64,000 nucleotides of DNA from Hominisplanchenecus_A murintestinalis (GTDB taxonomy: Bacteria; Bacillota; Clostridia; Lachnospirales; Lachnospiraceae), in contig NZ_CALPCM010000001.1 in assembly GCF_943193015.1 (NCBI RefSeq), positions 62,001-126,000 of the forward strand, given 5' to 3'. The position numbers and the translations under genes are program-made. Below are positions 52,694 to 61,355 of this stretch, one piece after another (positions within the stretch are counted from its first letter, which is position 1; each line of letters opens with the position of its first letter). The notes under the pieces were generated by a model. The model did no database searches. It was given only the letters and a program-made list of their open reading frames with translations, and was not told the origin of the DNA.

Positions 52694-53721
52694 TGAAACA
52701 AGAGGATATTTTTGCAGGAAAGACATTGCTGATTACGGGAGGAACGGGTTCTTTTGGAAATGCGGTATTAAAACGTTTTTTGAATACAGAAATCAAAGAG
52801 ATTCGCATTTTTTCCCGCGATGAAAAGAAACAGGATGATATGCGCAGATTTTATAACAACAGCAAGATTAAATATTATATTGGCGATGTGCGCCAGCTTC
52901 GGAGCGTACAGGAGGCGATGCGGGGCGTGGATTATGTGTTCCATGCTGCGGCGTTAAAACAAGTTCCTTCCTGTGAGTTTTTCCCGATGGAAGCGGTCAA
53001 GACAAATATCATGGGAACGGATAATGTACTTACCGCAGCGATTGCAGAAGGGGTAAAAAAGGTGGTCTGCCTGTCTACAGATAAAGCAGCCTATCCGATT
53101 AATGCTATGGGTATCAGCAAGGCCATGATGGAAAGGGTGTTTGTGGCAAAATCAAGGACAACGGATAAGACTGTAATCTGCGGGACACGGTATGGGAATG
53201 TGATGTGTTCCAGAGGATCAGTCATCCCTCTGTTTATTGAACAGCTGAAAGCCGGGAAGCCTTTGACGATTACAGAGCCGAATATGACCAGGTTCCTGAT
53301 GAGCCTGGAGGAAGCGGTAGACCTGGTGCTTTTCGCGTTTAAGAACGGACAGGCAGGCGACATCATGGTGCAGAAGGCTCCGGCGTGCACGATTGATACG
53401 CTGGCGCACGCCGTTTCGGATATTTTTGCAGAAGGGCAGGCAGATATCCATTATATCGGAATTCGTCATGGCGAGAAGATGTATGAGACGCTGCTGACGC
53501 GGGAAGAGTATATCCATGCGGAGGATATGGGGCAGTTTTTCCGGGTGCCTGCGGATAACAGGGAGCTGAACTACGAGCAGTATTTTGAGAAGGGTAAAGT
53601 AGATGTGCGGGAACTGAAGGAATTTAATTCCAGCAATACGCAGATTCTGGACAGGGATCAGGTAAAAGAACGCCTTCTGGAGCTGCAGTATGTACAAGGA
53701 GAGTTGGAGACAGCAAAATAG
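52690..53721 (+). CDS. fnlA: UDP-GlcNAc 4,6-dehydratase/5-epimerase (FnlA/CapE)
   Basis: 343 residues. SDR fold with TGGTGSFG (16-23) and IFSRDEKKQDDMRR. The catalytic Tyr of the YxxxK motif is replaced by Met: M140-G-I-S-K144. This Met is a known mark of the CapE/FnlA enzymes, which invert C5 on the route to UDP-L-FucNAc, as opposed to PseB/FlaA1 with Tyr. FnlB follows at once and FnlC lies at 61356, completing the pathway. Confidence 0.9.
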   Translation: MMKQEDIFAGKTLLITGGTGSFGNAVLKRFLNTEIKEIRIFSRDEKKQDDMRRFYNNSKIKYYIGDVRQLRSVQEAMRGVDYVFHAAALKQVPSCEFFPMEAVKTNIMGTDNVLTAAIAEGVKKVVCLSTDKAAYPINAMGISKAMMERVFVAKSRTTDKTVICGTRYGNVMCSRGSVIPLFIEQLKAGKPLTITEPNMTRFLMSLEEAVDLVLFAFKNGQAGDIMVQKAPACTIDTLAHAVSDIFAEGQADIHYIGIRHGEKMYETLLTREEYIHAEDMGQFFRVPADNRELNYEQYFEKGKVDVRELKEFNSSNTQILDRDQVKERLLELQYVQGELETAK

Positions 53722-53740
53722 CCCGGGAGGAGAAAAGCAG

Positions 53741-54607
53741 ATGAAAGTTATCATATTTGGGGTAAATGGCATGGCGGGGCATATGGCCGCTCTGTATCTG
53801 GCTGAACGCGGGCATCAGGTAACGGGATTTGCAAGGCGTCTCCAAAATCTTGGCGAAGGCATCGTCTGTATAGAGGGAGATGCTTTGAATCAGGATTCGG
53901 TTAGGAGTGTATTGGCAGAAGGAACGTATGATGCGGCGGTCAATTGTATCGGAATCCTGAATAGGGCTGTGGATGCTAAGTTGTCAGAAGGGATTTATTT
54001 AAATAGTGTATTTCCGCATTTCCTGGCGGAATGTGCAGAGGATGCGGGCGCCAGGGTAATACATATCAGTACGGACTGTGTATTCAGCGGAAGTAAAGGG
54101 CAGTATACGGAGAAAAGTACACCGGATGCGGAGTCCTACTATGGAAGGTCAAAGGCGTTGGGAGAGTTGACAGACGACAGGAATCTGACGCTTCGTACAT
54201 CTATTGTCGGGCCGGAGTTGAAAGCGGACGGAATTGGGCTGTTTCACTGGTTTATGGGGCAGGATGGGGAGATTGACGGCTTTACGAAGGCAATCTGGTC
54301 CGGTGTGACAACGCTGGAACTGGCAAAGTCCATAGAAGCTGCTATGCGCCAGAACCTGACGGGGCTTTATCATCTGGTGAATAACGAGGAGATTTCGAAG
54401 TATGATCTGCTGCGCCTGTTTAACGAATATTCGAACCGGAATAGAACTGTGATTCATGCGAAGGATACTTTCGTGAATAATAAGTCGCTGCTGGATACGA
54501 GACGGGAATTGGATCATATCGTTCCGTCTTACAGGATTATGGTTCAGGAACAGGCGGAATGGATGGAAAACCATAGAGATTTCTATAGATGCTACTTGGA
54601 GAAATAA
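53741..54607 (+). CDS. fnlB: RmlD-like reductase (FnlB/CapF type)
   Basis: 288 residues from ATG 53741, with GGGAGGAG upstream; the in-frame extension into fnlA is not needed. SDR of the RmlD group: VIIFGVNGMAGHMAAL (3-18), STDCVFSGSKGQY, and Y134-x3-K138. In the UDP-L-FucNAc pathway FnlB/CapF reduces the 4-keto product of FnlA. It lacks the C-terminal cupin domain of S. aureus CapF, as does E. coli FnlB. Confidence 0.85.
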   Translation: MKVIIFGVNGMAGHMAALYLAERGHQVTGFARRLQNLGEGIVCIEGDALNQDSVRSVLAEGTYDAAVNCIGILNRAVDAKLSEGIYLNSVFPHFLAECAEDAGARVIHISTDCVFSGSKGQYTEKSTPDAESYYGRSKALGELTDDRNLTLRTSIVGPELKADGIGLFHWFMGQDGEIDGFTKAIWSGVTTLELAKSIEAAMRQNLTGLYHLVNNEEISKYDLLRLFNEYSNRNRTVIHAKDTFVNNKSLLDTRRELDHIVPSYRIMVQEQAEWMENHRDFYRCYLEK

Positions 54608-54625
54608 AGGCAGAAAGAGGAAAGT

Positions 54626-56645
54626 ATGAAAGCACTTATTTTAAACTCGGGCATGGGAAGCAGGATGGGAGCGGCAGCTTCCGGGTATCCAAAGTGCATG
54701 ACGGATATACCCGGGGGGGGGGTATACCGTTCTGAGCCGGCAGTTAAAAATGCTGGAAGAGGCGGGAGTCTGCGAGATTATTATAACGACAGGCTTGTTT
54801 GATGATGTTCTGGTTGATTATTGCCAGAGTTTGGAGCTGCAGGCAGATATTACATTTGTAAAAAATGAAGCGTATCAGGATACGAATTATATTTATTCTA
54901 TTTATTGCGCAAGAGAATATCTGGATGATGATATCCTGCTGATGCATGGGGATTTGGTCTTTGAAGAACAAGTGCTCCGGCAAGTGCTTGCAAGTGAAAA
55001 GAGCTGTATGGCTGTCAGCCGTATGCATTCTTTACCGGATAAGGACTTTAAAGCGGTCATTGAAGACGGCAGGATTACAAAGATAGGAGTGGAATTTTTT
55101 GACAGGGCAGCCGCAGCATGGCCTTTGTATATGTTAAAGAAACGTGATTGGGATGTCTGGCTGGAGCAGATAGTTTTTTGCTGTGAACGGGGCGATGTGA
55201 AGTGCTACGCAGAAAAGGCTTTTAACGAAATATCGGATGCATGTTCCGTTTTCCCTATGGATATAGGGAAACTGCTGTGCAGCGAAATTGATACGCCGGA
55301 AGATTTGGAAGCTTTGTCTATGCAAATGGGGGAGCTGGAAAACAGGCTGGTCTATATGTGTTTTTCTACAGATATGCTTCACAGCGGGCACGTTGCCATT
55401 ATAAAGAAGGCAAAGAGACTGGGAAAACTAATGATTGGCGTTTTGTCGGACGAAGCAGTGGCAAGTTATAAAAGGTTTCCGCTTTTACCGTTTTCAGAGC
55501 GGAAAGTTATGTTTGAGAATATTGCCGGAGTCTATCAGGTAGTCGAGCAGAAATCGCTTAGCTACAGAGAGAATCTGGAGAGGTATATGCCGTCTTTTGT
55601 GGTTCACGGAGATGACTGGCGCAGTGGATTCCAGAAGCCGGTGCGTGATGAAGTGGCCAAGGTTCTGGATTCTTATGGGGGAATGCTGGTGGAATTTCCC
55701 TATTCGGATGATGAGAAGTACCGGATACTTGAAAAACGTGCCAGGTCAGAGCTTTCTTTGCCGGATATGCGCCGTGCCCGTTTGCGGAAAACCATCGAAA
55801 TGAAGGGAACAGTAACTGCAATAGAGGCGCACAGCGGGCTTACCGGGCTGATTGCAGAAAAGACAGTGGTTTATCAGAATGGGGAGGCGCGCCAGTTTGA
55901 CGCTATGTGGGTGAGTTCCCTGTGTGATTCTACAGCAAAAGGGAAACCGGACATTGAGCTGGTGGATATGACTTCCCGTTTCCGTACGATAGATGATATT
56001 ATGGAGGTCACGACAAAACCGGTTATTTTCGACGGAGATACGGGGGGACTGCCGGAACATTTTGTGTATACGGTGAAAACATTGGAGCGCATAGGAGTTT
56101 CTATGGTGATTGTAGAAGATAAGATTGGGCTTAAAAAGAACTCTCTGTTTGGGAACGAGGTCTGCCAGACGCAGGATTCGATTGCAAAGTTCAGCGAGAA
56201 GATAGCTGCCGGAAAGAAAGCGCAGAAAACAAGGGACTTTATGATTTGCGCACGCATAGAGAGCCTGATTCTTGAAAAGGGAATGGAGGATGCGCTGGAG
56301 CGGGCGTTTGCGTTTGTGAACGCAGGTGCGGATGCGGTTATGATTCACAGCCGGAAACGAGAGCCGGATGAGATTTTTGAATTTGTAGAAAAGTTCCGGC
56401 AGGAGGATAAGAATACGGTGCTGGTGGTCGTGCCTACTACATTTAACAAAGTCACCGAAGAAGAATTTAAAGCCCGGGGCGTAAATATAGTAATCTACGC
56501 CAACCAGCTCATAAGAGCCGGAGTCCCGGCTATGCAGAATGCCGCAAAAATGATTTTGGAAAATCACAGAGCAAAAGAATGTGATGATATGTGCATGTCA
56601 ATTAAAGATATCATTACGCTGATTCCGGAAGAAGAGCAGGTATAA
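54626..56645 (+). CDS. pepM: PEP mutase fused to two nucleotidyltransferase domains, out of frame at a G10 run
   Basis: Three domains: (1) MobA/LicC-like nucleotidyltransferase beginning ALILNSGMGSRMG, ending near 55320; (2) cytidylyltransferase with HSGH motif (MCFSTDMLHSGHVAIIKKA) and VVHGDDW; (3) PEP mutase with FDGDTGGLPEHF and EDKIGLKKNS, the diagnostic PepM motif. PepM turns phosphoenolpyruvate into phosphonopyruvate; the fused domains would later form CMP-phosphonate. The reading frame from ATG 54626 (AGAGGAAAG upstream) breaks at G10 (54713-54722) and stops at 54800-54802; the rest is open from about 54720. Nine G give one protein of 672 residues. As shown it is probably OFF, apart from internal starts such as ATG 54750. 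Confidence 0.88.
54713..54722 (+). repeat. G10 homopolymer, putative phase-variation tract
   Basis: Ten G bases preceded by CCC, in codons 30-33 of the PEP mutase gene. Longest G run I see in the window (others reach seven). Frame arithmetic: codon starts are at 2 mod 3 before and 0 mod 3 after, so loss of one G (or gain of two) restores frame. Length and position near the 5' end are typical of contingency loci, but assembly error is possible. Confidence 0.75.
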
Positions 56646-56650
56646 GAGGT

Positions 56651-57766
56651 ATGGCGAAACAAAGATTTATGGTTGGAAATGGGGATTATCAAGAACTGGA
56701 AACGTATTTTGTGGAGCGCAGGCCGGAAAGCATTTTTTTGGTTTGCGGAAATTCTGTGTCAAAACTTGAGATTGGAAGATATTTTAAGGAACTGGGGGAG
56801 CGGCTGGGGGTGAGAATCGTACATTTTTCAGACTTCCAGCCCAATCCATTATATGAATCCGTCGTTAAAGGAACGGATATTTTTCTCAGAGAGTCCTGTG
56901 ATATGATTGCTGCCATAGGAGGCGGAAGCGCTATGGATGTGGCGAAGTGTATTAAACTGTATGCGGGCAGGGAAGAGCCGGAGAAATATTTGCATATGGA
57001 ATTTCTTGCAGTTCCGACTACGGCGGGTACAGGGAGCGAAGCGACACGCTTTGCAGTTATATATAAAGACGGGGAAAAGCAGTCGGTGACAGATGAAAAC
57101 TGCATTCCAACAGCGGTATATATGGACGCTATGCTGCTTGAGACATTGCCTGTATATCAGAAAAAATCCGCCATGATGGACGCGCTGTGCCATGCGGTGG
57201 AAGCATATTGGTCGGTTCATTCTACAGAAGAAAGCAGAAAAAATTCTGAAAAAGCGATACGGATAATCCTGAAAAATCAGAGAGCATATATAGACGGAGA
57301 ATATGCAGCGGGCGTCGAGATGCTGAAAGCCGCCAACCTTGCAGGAAAGGCTATTAATATTGCACAGACGACTGCAGGCCATGCGATGTGCTACAAACTT
57401 ACGGGCTTGTATGGGCTTGCACATGGTCATGCTGCGGCGCTGTGCGTGGCGAAGTTATGGCCGTATATGCTGGAACACACAAGCCAATGTACGGATTTCA
57501 GAGGGATAGAGTATCTGAATACGGTGTTCCGGGGATTGGCGGAAGCTATGGGAGCAGAAGATGAAAAGTCAGCGGCAGGACAGTTTCAGGAACTGCTGGA
57601 TGATTTGGGCTTGGAAGCACCTGTACCGGAGCGGGAAGAAGATTTTGAATTATTGAGGAAAACGGTGAATTCCGGTCGATTGAAGAATCATCCGGTTTGT
57701 CTAAAAGAGCATGATATTGACAGGCTGTATCATGAAATTTTGTCAGAAAAGCAGAAGGAGGAATAG
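56651..57766 (+). CDS. phpC: Iron-type alcohol dehydrogenase, probable phosphonoacetaldehyde reductase
   Basis: 371 residues of the group III Fe-ADH family: AIGGGSAMDVAKCIKL (NAD binding), PTTAGTGSEATRFAVI, and metal ligands in DALCHAVEAYWS and GLAHGHAAAL. Placed between PEP mutase and phosphonopyruvate decarboxylase, it is best read as a PhpC-like reductase making 2-hydroxyethylphosphonate from phosphonoacetaldehyde. An AGAGGT site precedes the ATG six bases after the previous stop. Confidence 0.86.
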   Translation: MAKQRFMVGNGDYQELETYFVERRPESIFLVCGNSVSKLEIGRYFKELGERLGVRIVHFSDFQPNPLYESVVKGTDIFLRESCDMIAAIGGGSAMDVAKCIKLYAGREEPEKYLHMEFLAVPTTAGTGSEATRFAVIYKDGEKQSVTDENCIPTAVYMDAMLLETLPVYQKKSAMMDALCHAVEAYWSVHSTEESRKNSEKAIRIILKNQRAYIDGEYAAGVEMLKAANLAGKAINIAQTTAGHAMCYKLTGLYGLAHGHAAALCVAKLWPYMLEHTSQCTDFRGIEYLNTVFRGLAEAMGAEDEKSAAGQFQELLDDLGLEAPVPEREEDFELLRKTVNSGRLKNHPVCLKEHDIDRLYHEILSEKQKEE

Positions 57767-57768
57767 GC

Positions 57769-58914
57769 ATGAAAGCAGAAGATTTCGTTAGCATGATTGG
57801 TTCCGGCTTTTATACGGGGGTTCCTGATTCACAGCTTAAAGCGCTGTGCAATTACCTGGAGGCCGACTGCCGCAAGGGTTCCCGGCGCCATATTATTGCG
57901 GCAAATGAAGGAAACTGTACGGCGCTGGCGGCGGGCTATCATCTGGCGACGGGAAAAGTTCCTGTAGTTTACATGCAAAACAGCGGGGAAGGGAATGCAA
58001 TCAACCCTGTTGCTTCACTGCTCAACGATAAAGTGTATGGTATTCCGTGCATATTTGTTATTGGCTGGCGGGGGGAACCGGGGGTTCATGACGAACCACA
58101 GCACAGATACCAGGGAGAAGTGACTTTAAAACTTCTTGAAGATATGGACATTTCCTATTTTGTAGTCAGTCGTGAAACAGATAGCGCAGAACTGGAAATA
58201 GTTATGGAAAAGTTCAGGAAAGCGCTGAGCTGCGGGAAGCAGGCTGCTTTCGTAGTCAAGAAAGATGCGCTGACTTATGACGGAAAGGTCATGTATAAGA
58301 ACGACAATCAGATGACTCGTGAACAAATTATCCGGTATGTGACAGAAACAGCAGGGGAAGAACCTGTTATATCTACGACAGGTAAAGCAAGCCGGGAGCT
58401 ATTTGAGATTCGTGAGCAGAAGAACCAGAGCCATAAATATGATTTTTTGACGGTAGGTTCTATGGGGCATTGTTCTTCTATTGTCATGGGCGCAGCCATA
58501 AGCCGTCCGGAACTCCGTTTCTGGTGTATTGACGGGGACGGGGCCGTTTTGATGCATATGGGCGCTCTGGCAGTTATCGGAGAAGCGGCGCCTTCCAATC
58601 TGGTACATGTAGTAATTAATAATGGAGCGCATGAGACAGTAGGGGGAATGCCGACGGCGGCGCGGAAGATCCGTTTATCTGAAGTTGCGAGAGCTTGCGG
58701 TTATCCGTACGCTGTGTGTGTGGATAGCGAGGAAGAGCTTAAATTGGAGCTGGCAAAAGCAAAAGAGCACAGAGGGCTGCGGATGATTGAAGTTCTATGT
58801 GCGATCGGCGCGCGAGAGGATTTGGGCAGGCCGACGGTATCGGCACAGGAAAATAAAAATAATTTTATGAGCTTTTTGGAGAGCTGTAAGACACAGCGGG
58901 AGGAGACGGCATGA
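57769..58914 (+). CDS. ppd: Phosphonopyruvate decarboxylase
   Basis: 381 residues, TPP enzyme. N-terminal PYR domain: FYTGVPDSQLKALCNYLE, AANEGNCTALAAGYHLATGK (TPP-activating Glu) and MQNSGEGNAINPVASL. C-terminal PP domain: IDGDGAVLMHMGALAVIG then VINNGAHETVGGMPT, the GDG...NN cofactor motif. It decarboxylates phosphonopyruvate to phosphonoacetaldehyde, the step that pulls the unfavourable PepM reaction forward. ATG two bases after the dehydrogenase stop, GGAGGA upstream. Confidence 0.92.
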   Translation: MKAEDFVSMIGSGFYTGVPDSQLKALCNYLEADCRKGSRRHIIAANEGNCTALAAGYHLATGKVPVVYMQNSGEGNAINPVASLLNDKVYGIPCIFVIGWRGEPGVHDEPQHRYQGEVTLKLLEDMDISYFVVSRETDSAELEIVMEKFRKALSCGKQAAFVVKKDALTYDGKVMYKNDNQMTREQIIRYVTETAGEEPVISTTGKASRELFEIREQKNQSHKYDFLTVGSMGHCSSIVMGAAISRPELRFWCIDGDGAVLMHMGALAVIGEAAPSNLVHVVINNGAHETVGGMPTAARKIRLSEVARACGYPYAVCVDSEEELKLELAKAKEHRGLRMIEVLCAIGAREDLGRPTVSAQENKNNFMSFLESCKTQREETA

Positions 58915-59432
58915 AGGTATTTACATTGTGCTTTACAGGAATCAGCGGAAGCGGCAAAACGACTTTGGCAAATGGAGTAGGGGAATATCTGAAAAGATGT
59001 GAGATACCCGTTCAGGTCATTGATGGCGATATCCTGCGGGGAGAACTGGGAAATCTGTTTGGTTATACAAGAGAGGAACGGATGAAGCAGAATCGAATTG
59101 TCCGGGTACTGGCAGGATATTTGAATAGAAATGATATTTCTACCATTGTCGCGGTAGTTGCGCCATTCGAAGATATGCGCCGGCAGATGAGGGAGGTTTT
59201 GGGTGAAGGCTATATACAGGTATATTTGGACTGCCCGGTAGAAGAGTGTGCAAAAAGAGATGTAAAAGGTTATTATAAAAAGAAAGAAAAAATGGAAAAC
59301 TTCAGCGGTGTAAGCGATACCTTTGAAATTCCGGAAAACTCAGAATTGGTGATTGATACGGTTCACCTGACAGTGGAGGAATCTGTAGAAAAGATTGTGG
59401 GATATTTAAAAAAGCGGGGATATTGCCCGTAA
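58911..59432 (+). CDS. APS-kinase-like (CysC-family) kinase
   Basis: 173 residues. P-loop GISGSGKTT (10-18), V-I-D-G-D (36-40) followed by LRGELGNLFGYTREERMKQN and RIV, the CysC pattern. No sulfate-assimilation genes (cysN, cysD, cysH) are near. Campylobacter uses a CysC homologue to 3'-phosphorylate a CDP-phosphoramidate during capsule decoration, so a kinase for the CMP-phosphonate made here is a reasonable idea. The gene overlaps ppd by four bases, hence it belongs to the phosphonate unit. Confidence 0.8.
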   Translation: MKVFTLCFTGISGSGKTTLANGVGEYLKRCEIPVQVIDGDILRGELGNLFGYTREERMKQNRIVRVLAGYLNRNDISTIVAVVAPFEDMRRQMREVLGEGYIQVYLDCPVEECAKRDVKGYYKKKEKMENFSGVSDTFEIPENSELVIDTVHLTVEESVEKIVGYLKKRGYCP

Positions 59433-59448
59433 AATTCAGAACAGTAAG

Positions 59449-59486
59449 GTCATTCTCTTTTTTAAAAAAGGGATGACTTTTCTTTT
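59449..59486 (+). terminator. Probable terminator after the phosphonate unit
   Basis: Inverted repeat GTCATTCTCTTTTTT / AAAAAAGGGATGAC (59449-59477) with G-T pairs, followed by TTTTCTTTT. It closes the transcript that ends with the CysC-like gene. Confidence 0.72.
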
Positions 59487-59597
59487 AGACAGTGTTATAG
59501 TATACATAAGCATTTTGAATCGAAACAGAGTCTTTTTGTGACATGCGTTAAGAACAGAACGTTTTCTGCAAAACGGAATGGCGAAAGGGAGAGAGCC

Positions 59598-61307
59598 GTG
59601 GGAAGAACAGTGGCAATCGGACATCAGGATTTTGAAACAGTACGAAAAGAAAATTACTTTTATGTGGACAAAACGGAGTTCATTAAAGAATGGTGGGAAA
59701 ACGGGGACAGCGTAACGCTGCTTACCCGCCCAAGGCGTTTTGGAAAGACGCTGAATATGAGTATGCTGGAGAAGTTCTTTTCCGTGGACTATGCTGGAAG
59801 AGGAGATTTATTTGAGGGATTGTCTATATGGCAGGAGGAGAAGTACCGGAAGCTGCAGGGGACATATCCCGTTATTTTCTTTAGCTTTGCAGATATAAAA
59901 GAGACATCTTTTGAGCAGACGCGGAAAAAAATCTGCCGGATTATTAAAAGTCTTTACAACAGATTTGACTTCCTGCTGGAAGGGAATAGCCTGAATGAAA
60001 GTGAGAAAGAAGATTTCAGGCATATCTCTGTAGATATGGAGGACAATGAAGCGACTTATACATTGAAAGCATTGTCGGGTTATCTCCATAATTATTATGG
60101 AAAAAAGGTAATTCTTTTGCTGGACGAATATGATACGCCCATGCAGGAAGCTTATGTAAATGGATATTGGGATGAGCTGATATCTTTTATGAGAGGCTTT
60201 TTTAATGCAACGTTCAAGACGAACCCGTATCTGGAAGGCGCTGTAATGACGGGCATTACCAGGGTCAGCAAGGAGTCTGTCTTTTCGGATTTGAATAACC
60301 TGGAGGTGGTAACGACGACTTCGGAGAAGTATGGGGATAGTTTCGGGTTTACGGAAGAGGAAGTCTTTGCATCCCTGGATGAATTCGGACTATCTGAGAA
60401 AAGGCAGGAAGTGAAAAACTGGTATGACGGCTTTACGTTTGGGAGCTGTAAGGATATCTATAATCCGTGGTCGATTTTGAATTACCTTGATAAGAAGAAA
60501 ATCGCCGCTTACTGGGCGAATACCAGCTCGAACAGCCTGGTGGGGAAGCTGCTGCGTGAGGGGAATAAAAATGTAAAGCTGGAGTTCGAACGGCTGCTGC
60601 AGGGAGGGATTCTGAAAACGCAGATAGAGGAACAGATTGTTTACAATCATTTGACAGGAAGGGAAAGCGCCATCTGGAGCCTGCTGCTAGCCGGCGGTTA
60701 TCTGAAAGTAGTGAAAACGGAATTTTTGGAGCGTACGGGAAGGTTTTCTTATTACCTGGCAATTACCAACAGGGAAGTGCGCGTTATGTTTGAAACGATG
60801 GTCCAGGACTGGTTTACGGAGTATGGGGACAGCTATAATGATTTCATTAAGGCGCTGCTGTTGGATGATGTGGATGCGATGAATGAATATATAAATAGAG
60901 TAGCGCTGGAAACGTTCAGCTCTTTTGACACCGGGAAAAATCCGTCTTTCCAGGAGCCGGAGCGCTTTTACCACGGTTTTGTACTGGGGTTGATGGTGGA
61001 ACTGTCCGACAGATATGTGCTGACGTCGAATCGGGAAAGCGGTTTCGGACGGTATGATGTGATGTTGGAGCCGCTTTATCAGGATGATGATGCATTTATT
61101 CTGGAATTCAAGGTACATCAGCCCGCGAAAGAAGCAGGGCTGCAAGATACTGTGAATGCGGCGCTGCTGCAGATTGAACAGAAGAGATATGAAGCTGCGC
61201 TTACAGCGAAAGGCATTCCCGAGGAGCGTATGCGCAAATATGGATTTGCATTCCAGGGAAAACAAGTGCTGATCGGTTCGGCAAAAAACAGAACCTGGAT
61301 CGGATAG
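59598..61307 (+). CDS. AAA-ATPase-like / PD-(D/E)XK nuclease-like protein (PF09820-PF08011 type)
   Basis: 569 residues from GTG 59598, the family's usual beginning (VAIGHQDFETVRKENYFYVD, then KTEFI). ATPase part: RPRRFGKTLNMSMLEKFF and LLLDEYDTPM (Walker A and B-like). C-terminal nuclease-like part: RYDVMLEPLYQDDDAFILEF followed by K. The family is abundant and multi-copy in gut Bacteroidetes and Clostridia, with unknown function. It has no link to glycan synthesis and separates ppd/cysC-like from fnlC, so it looks like an insertion. A second GTG at 59538 is possible. Confidence 0.85.
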   Translation: MGRTVAIGHQDFETVRKENYFYVDKTEFIKEWWENGDSVTLLTRPRRFGKTLNMSMLEKFFSVDYAGRGDLFEGLSIWQEEKYRKLQGTYPVIFFSFADIKETSFEQTRKKICRIIKSLYNRFDFLLEGNSLNESEKEDFRHISVDMEDNEATYTLKALSGYLHNYYGKKVILLLDEYDTPMQEAYVNGYWDELISFMRGFFNATFKTNPYLEGAVMTGITRVSKESVFSDLNNLEVVTTTSEKYGDSFGFTEEEVFASLDEFGLSEKRQEVKNWYDGFTFGSCKDIYNPWSILNYLDKKKIAAYWANTSSNSLVGKLLREGNKNVKLEFERLLQGGILKTQIEEQIVYNHLTGRESAIWSLLLAGGYLKVVKTEFLERTGRFSYYLAITNREVRVMFETMVQDWFTEYGDSYNDFIKALLLDDVDAMNEYINRVALETFSSFDTGKNPSFQEPERFYHGFVLGLMVELSDRYVLTSNRESGFGRYDVMLEPLYQDDDAFILEFKVHQPAKEAGLQDTVNAALLQIEQKRYEAALTAKGIPEERMRKYGFAFQGKQVLIGSAKNRTWIG

Positions 61308-61355
61308 GAAAAGAGACAATGTATTCATTGTTGAGAATAAAAGGAGGAGAAGAGC

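Noticed and set aside
52690..53721. PseB, first step of pseudaminic acid synthesis on flagellin
   Set aside because: The catalytic Tyr is Met (M140), a CapE/FnlA mark; no pseC, pseH, pseI or pseF is present and FnlB/FnlC homologues are.
58911..59432. Sulfate-assimilation APS kinase
   Set aside because: No cysN/cysD or PAPS-using gene is near, and it is coupled to phosphonopyruvate decarboxylase.
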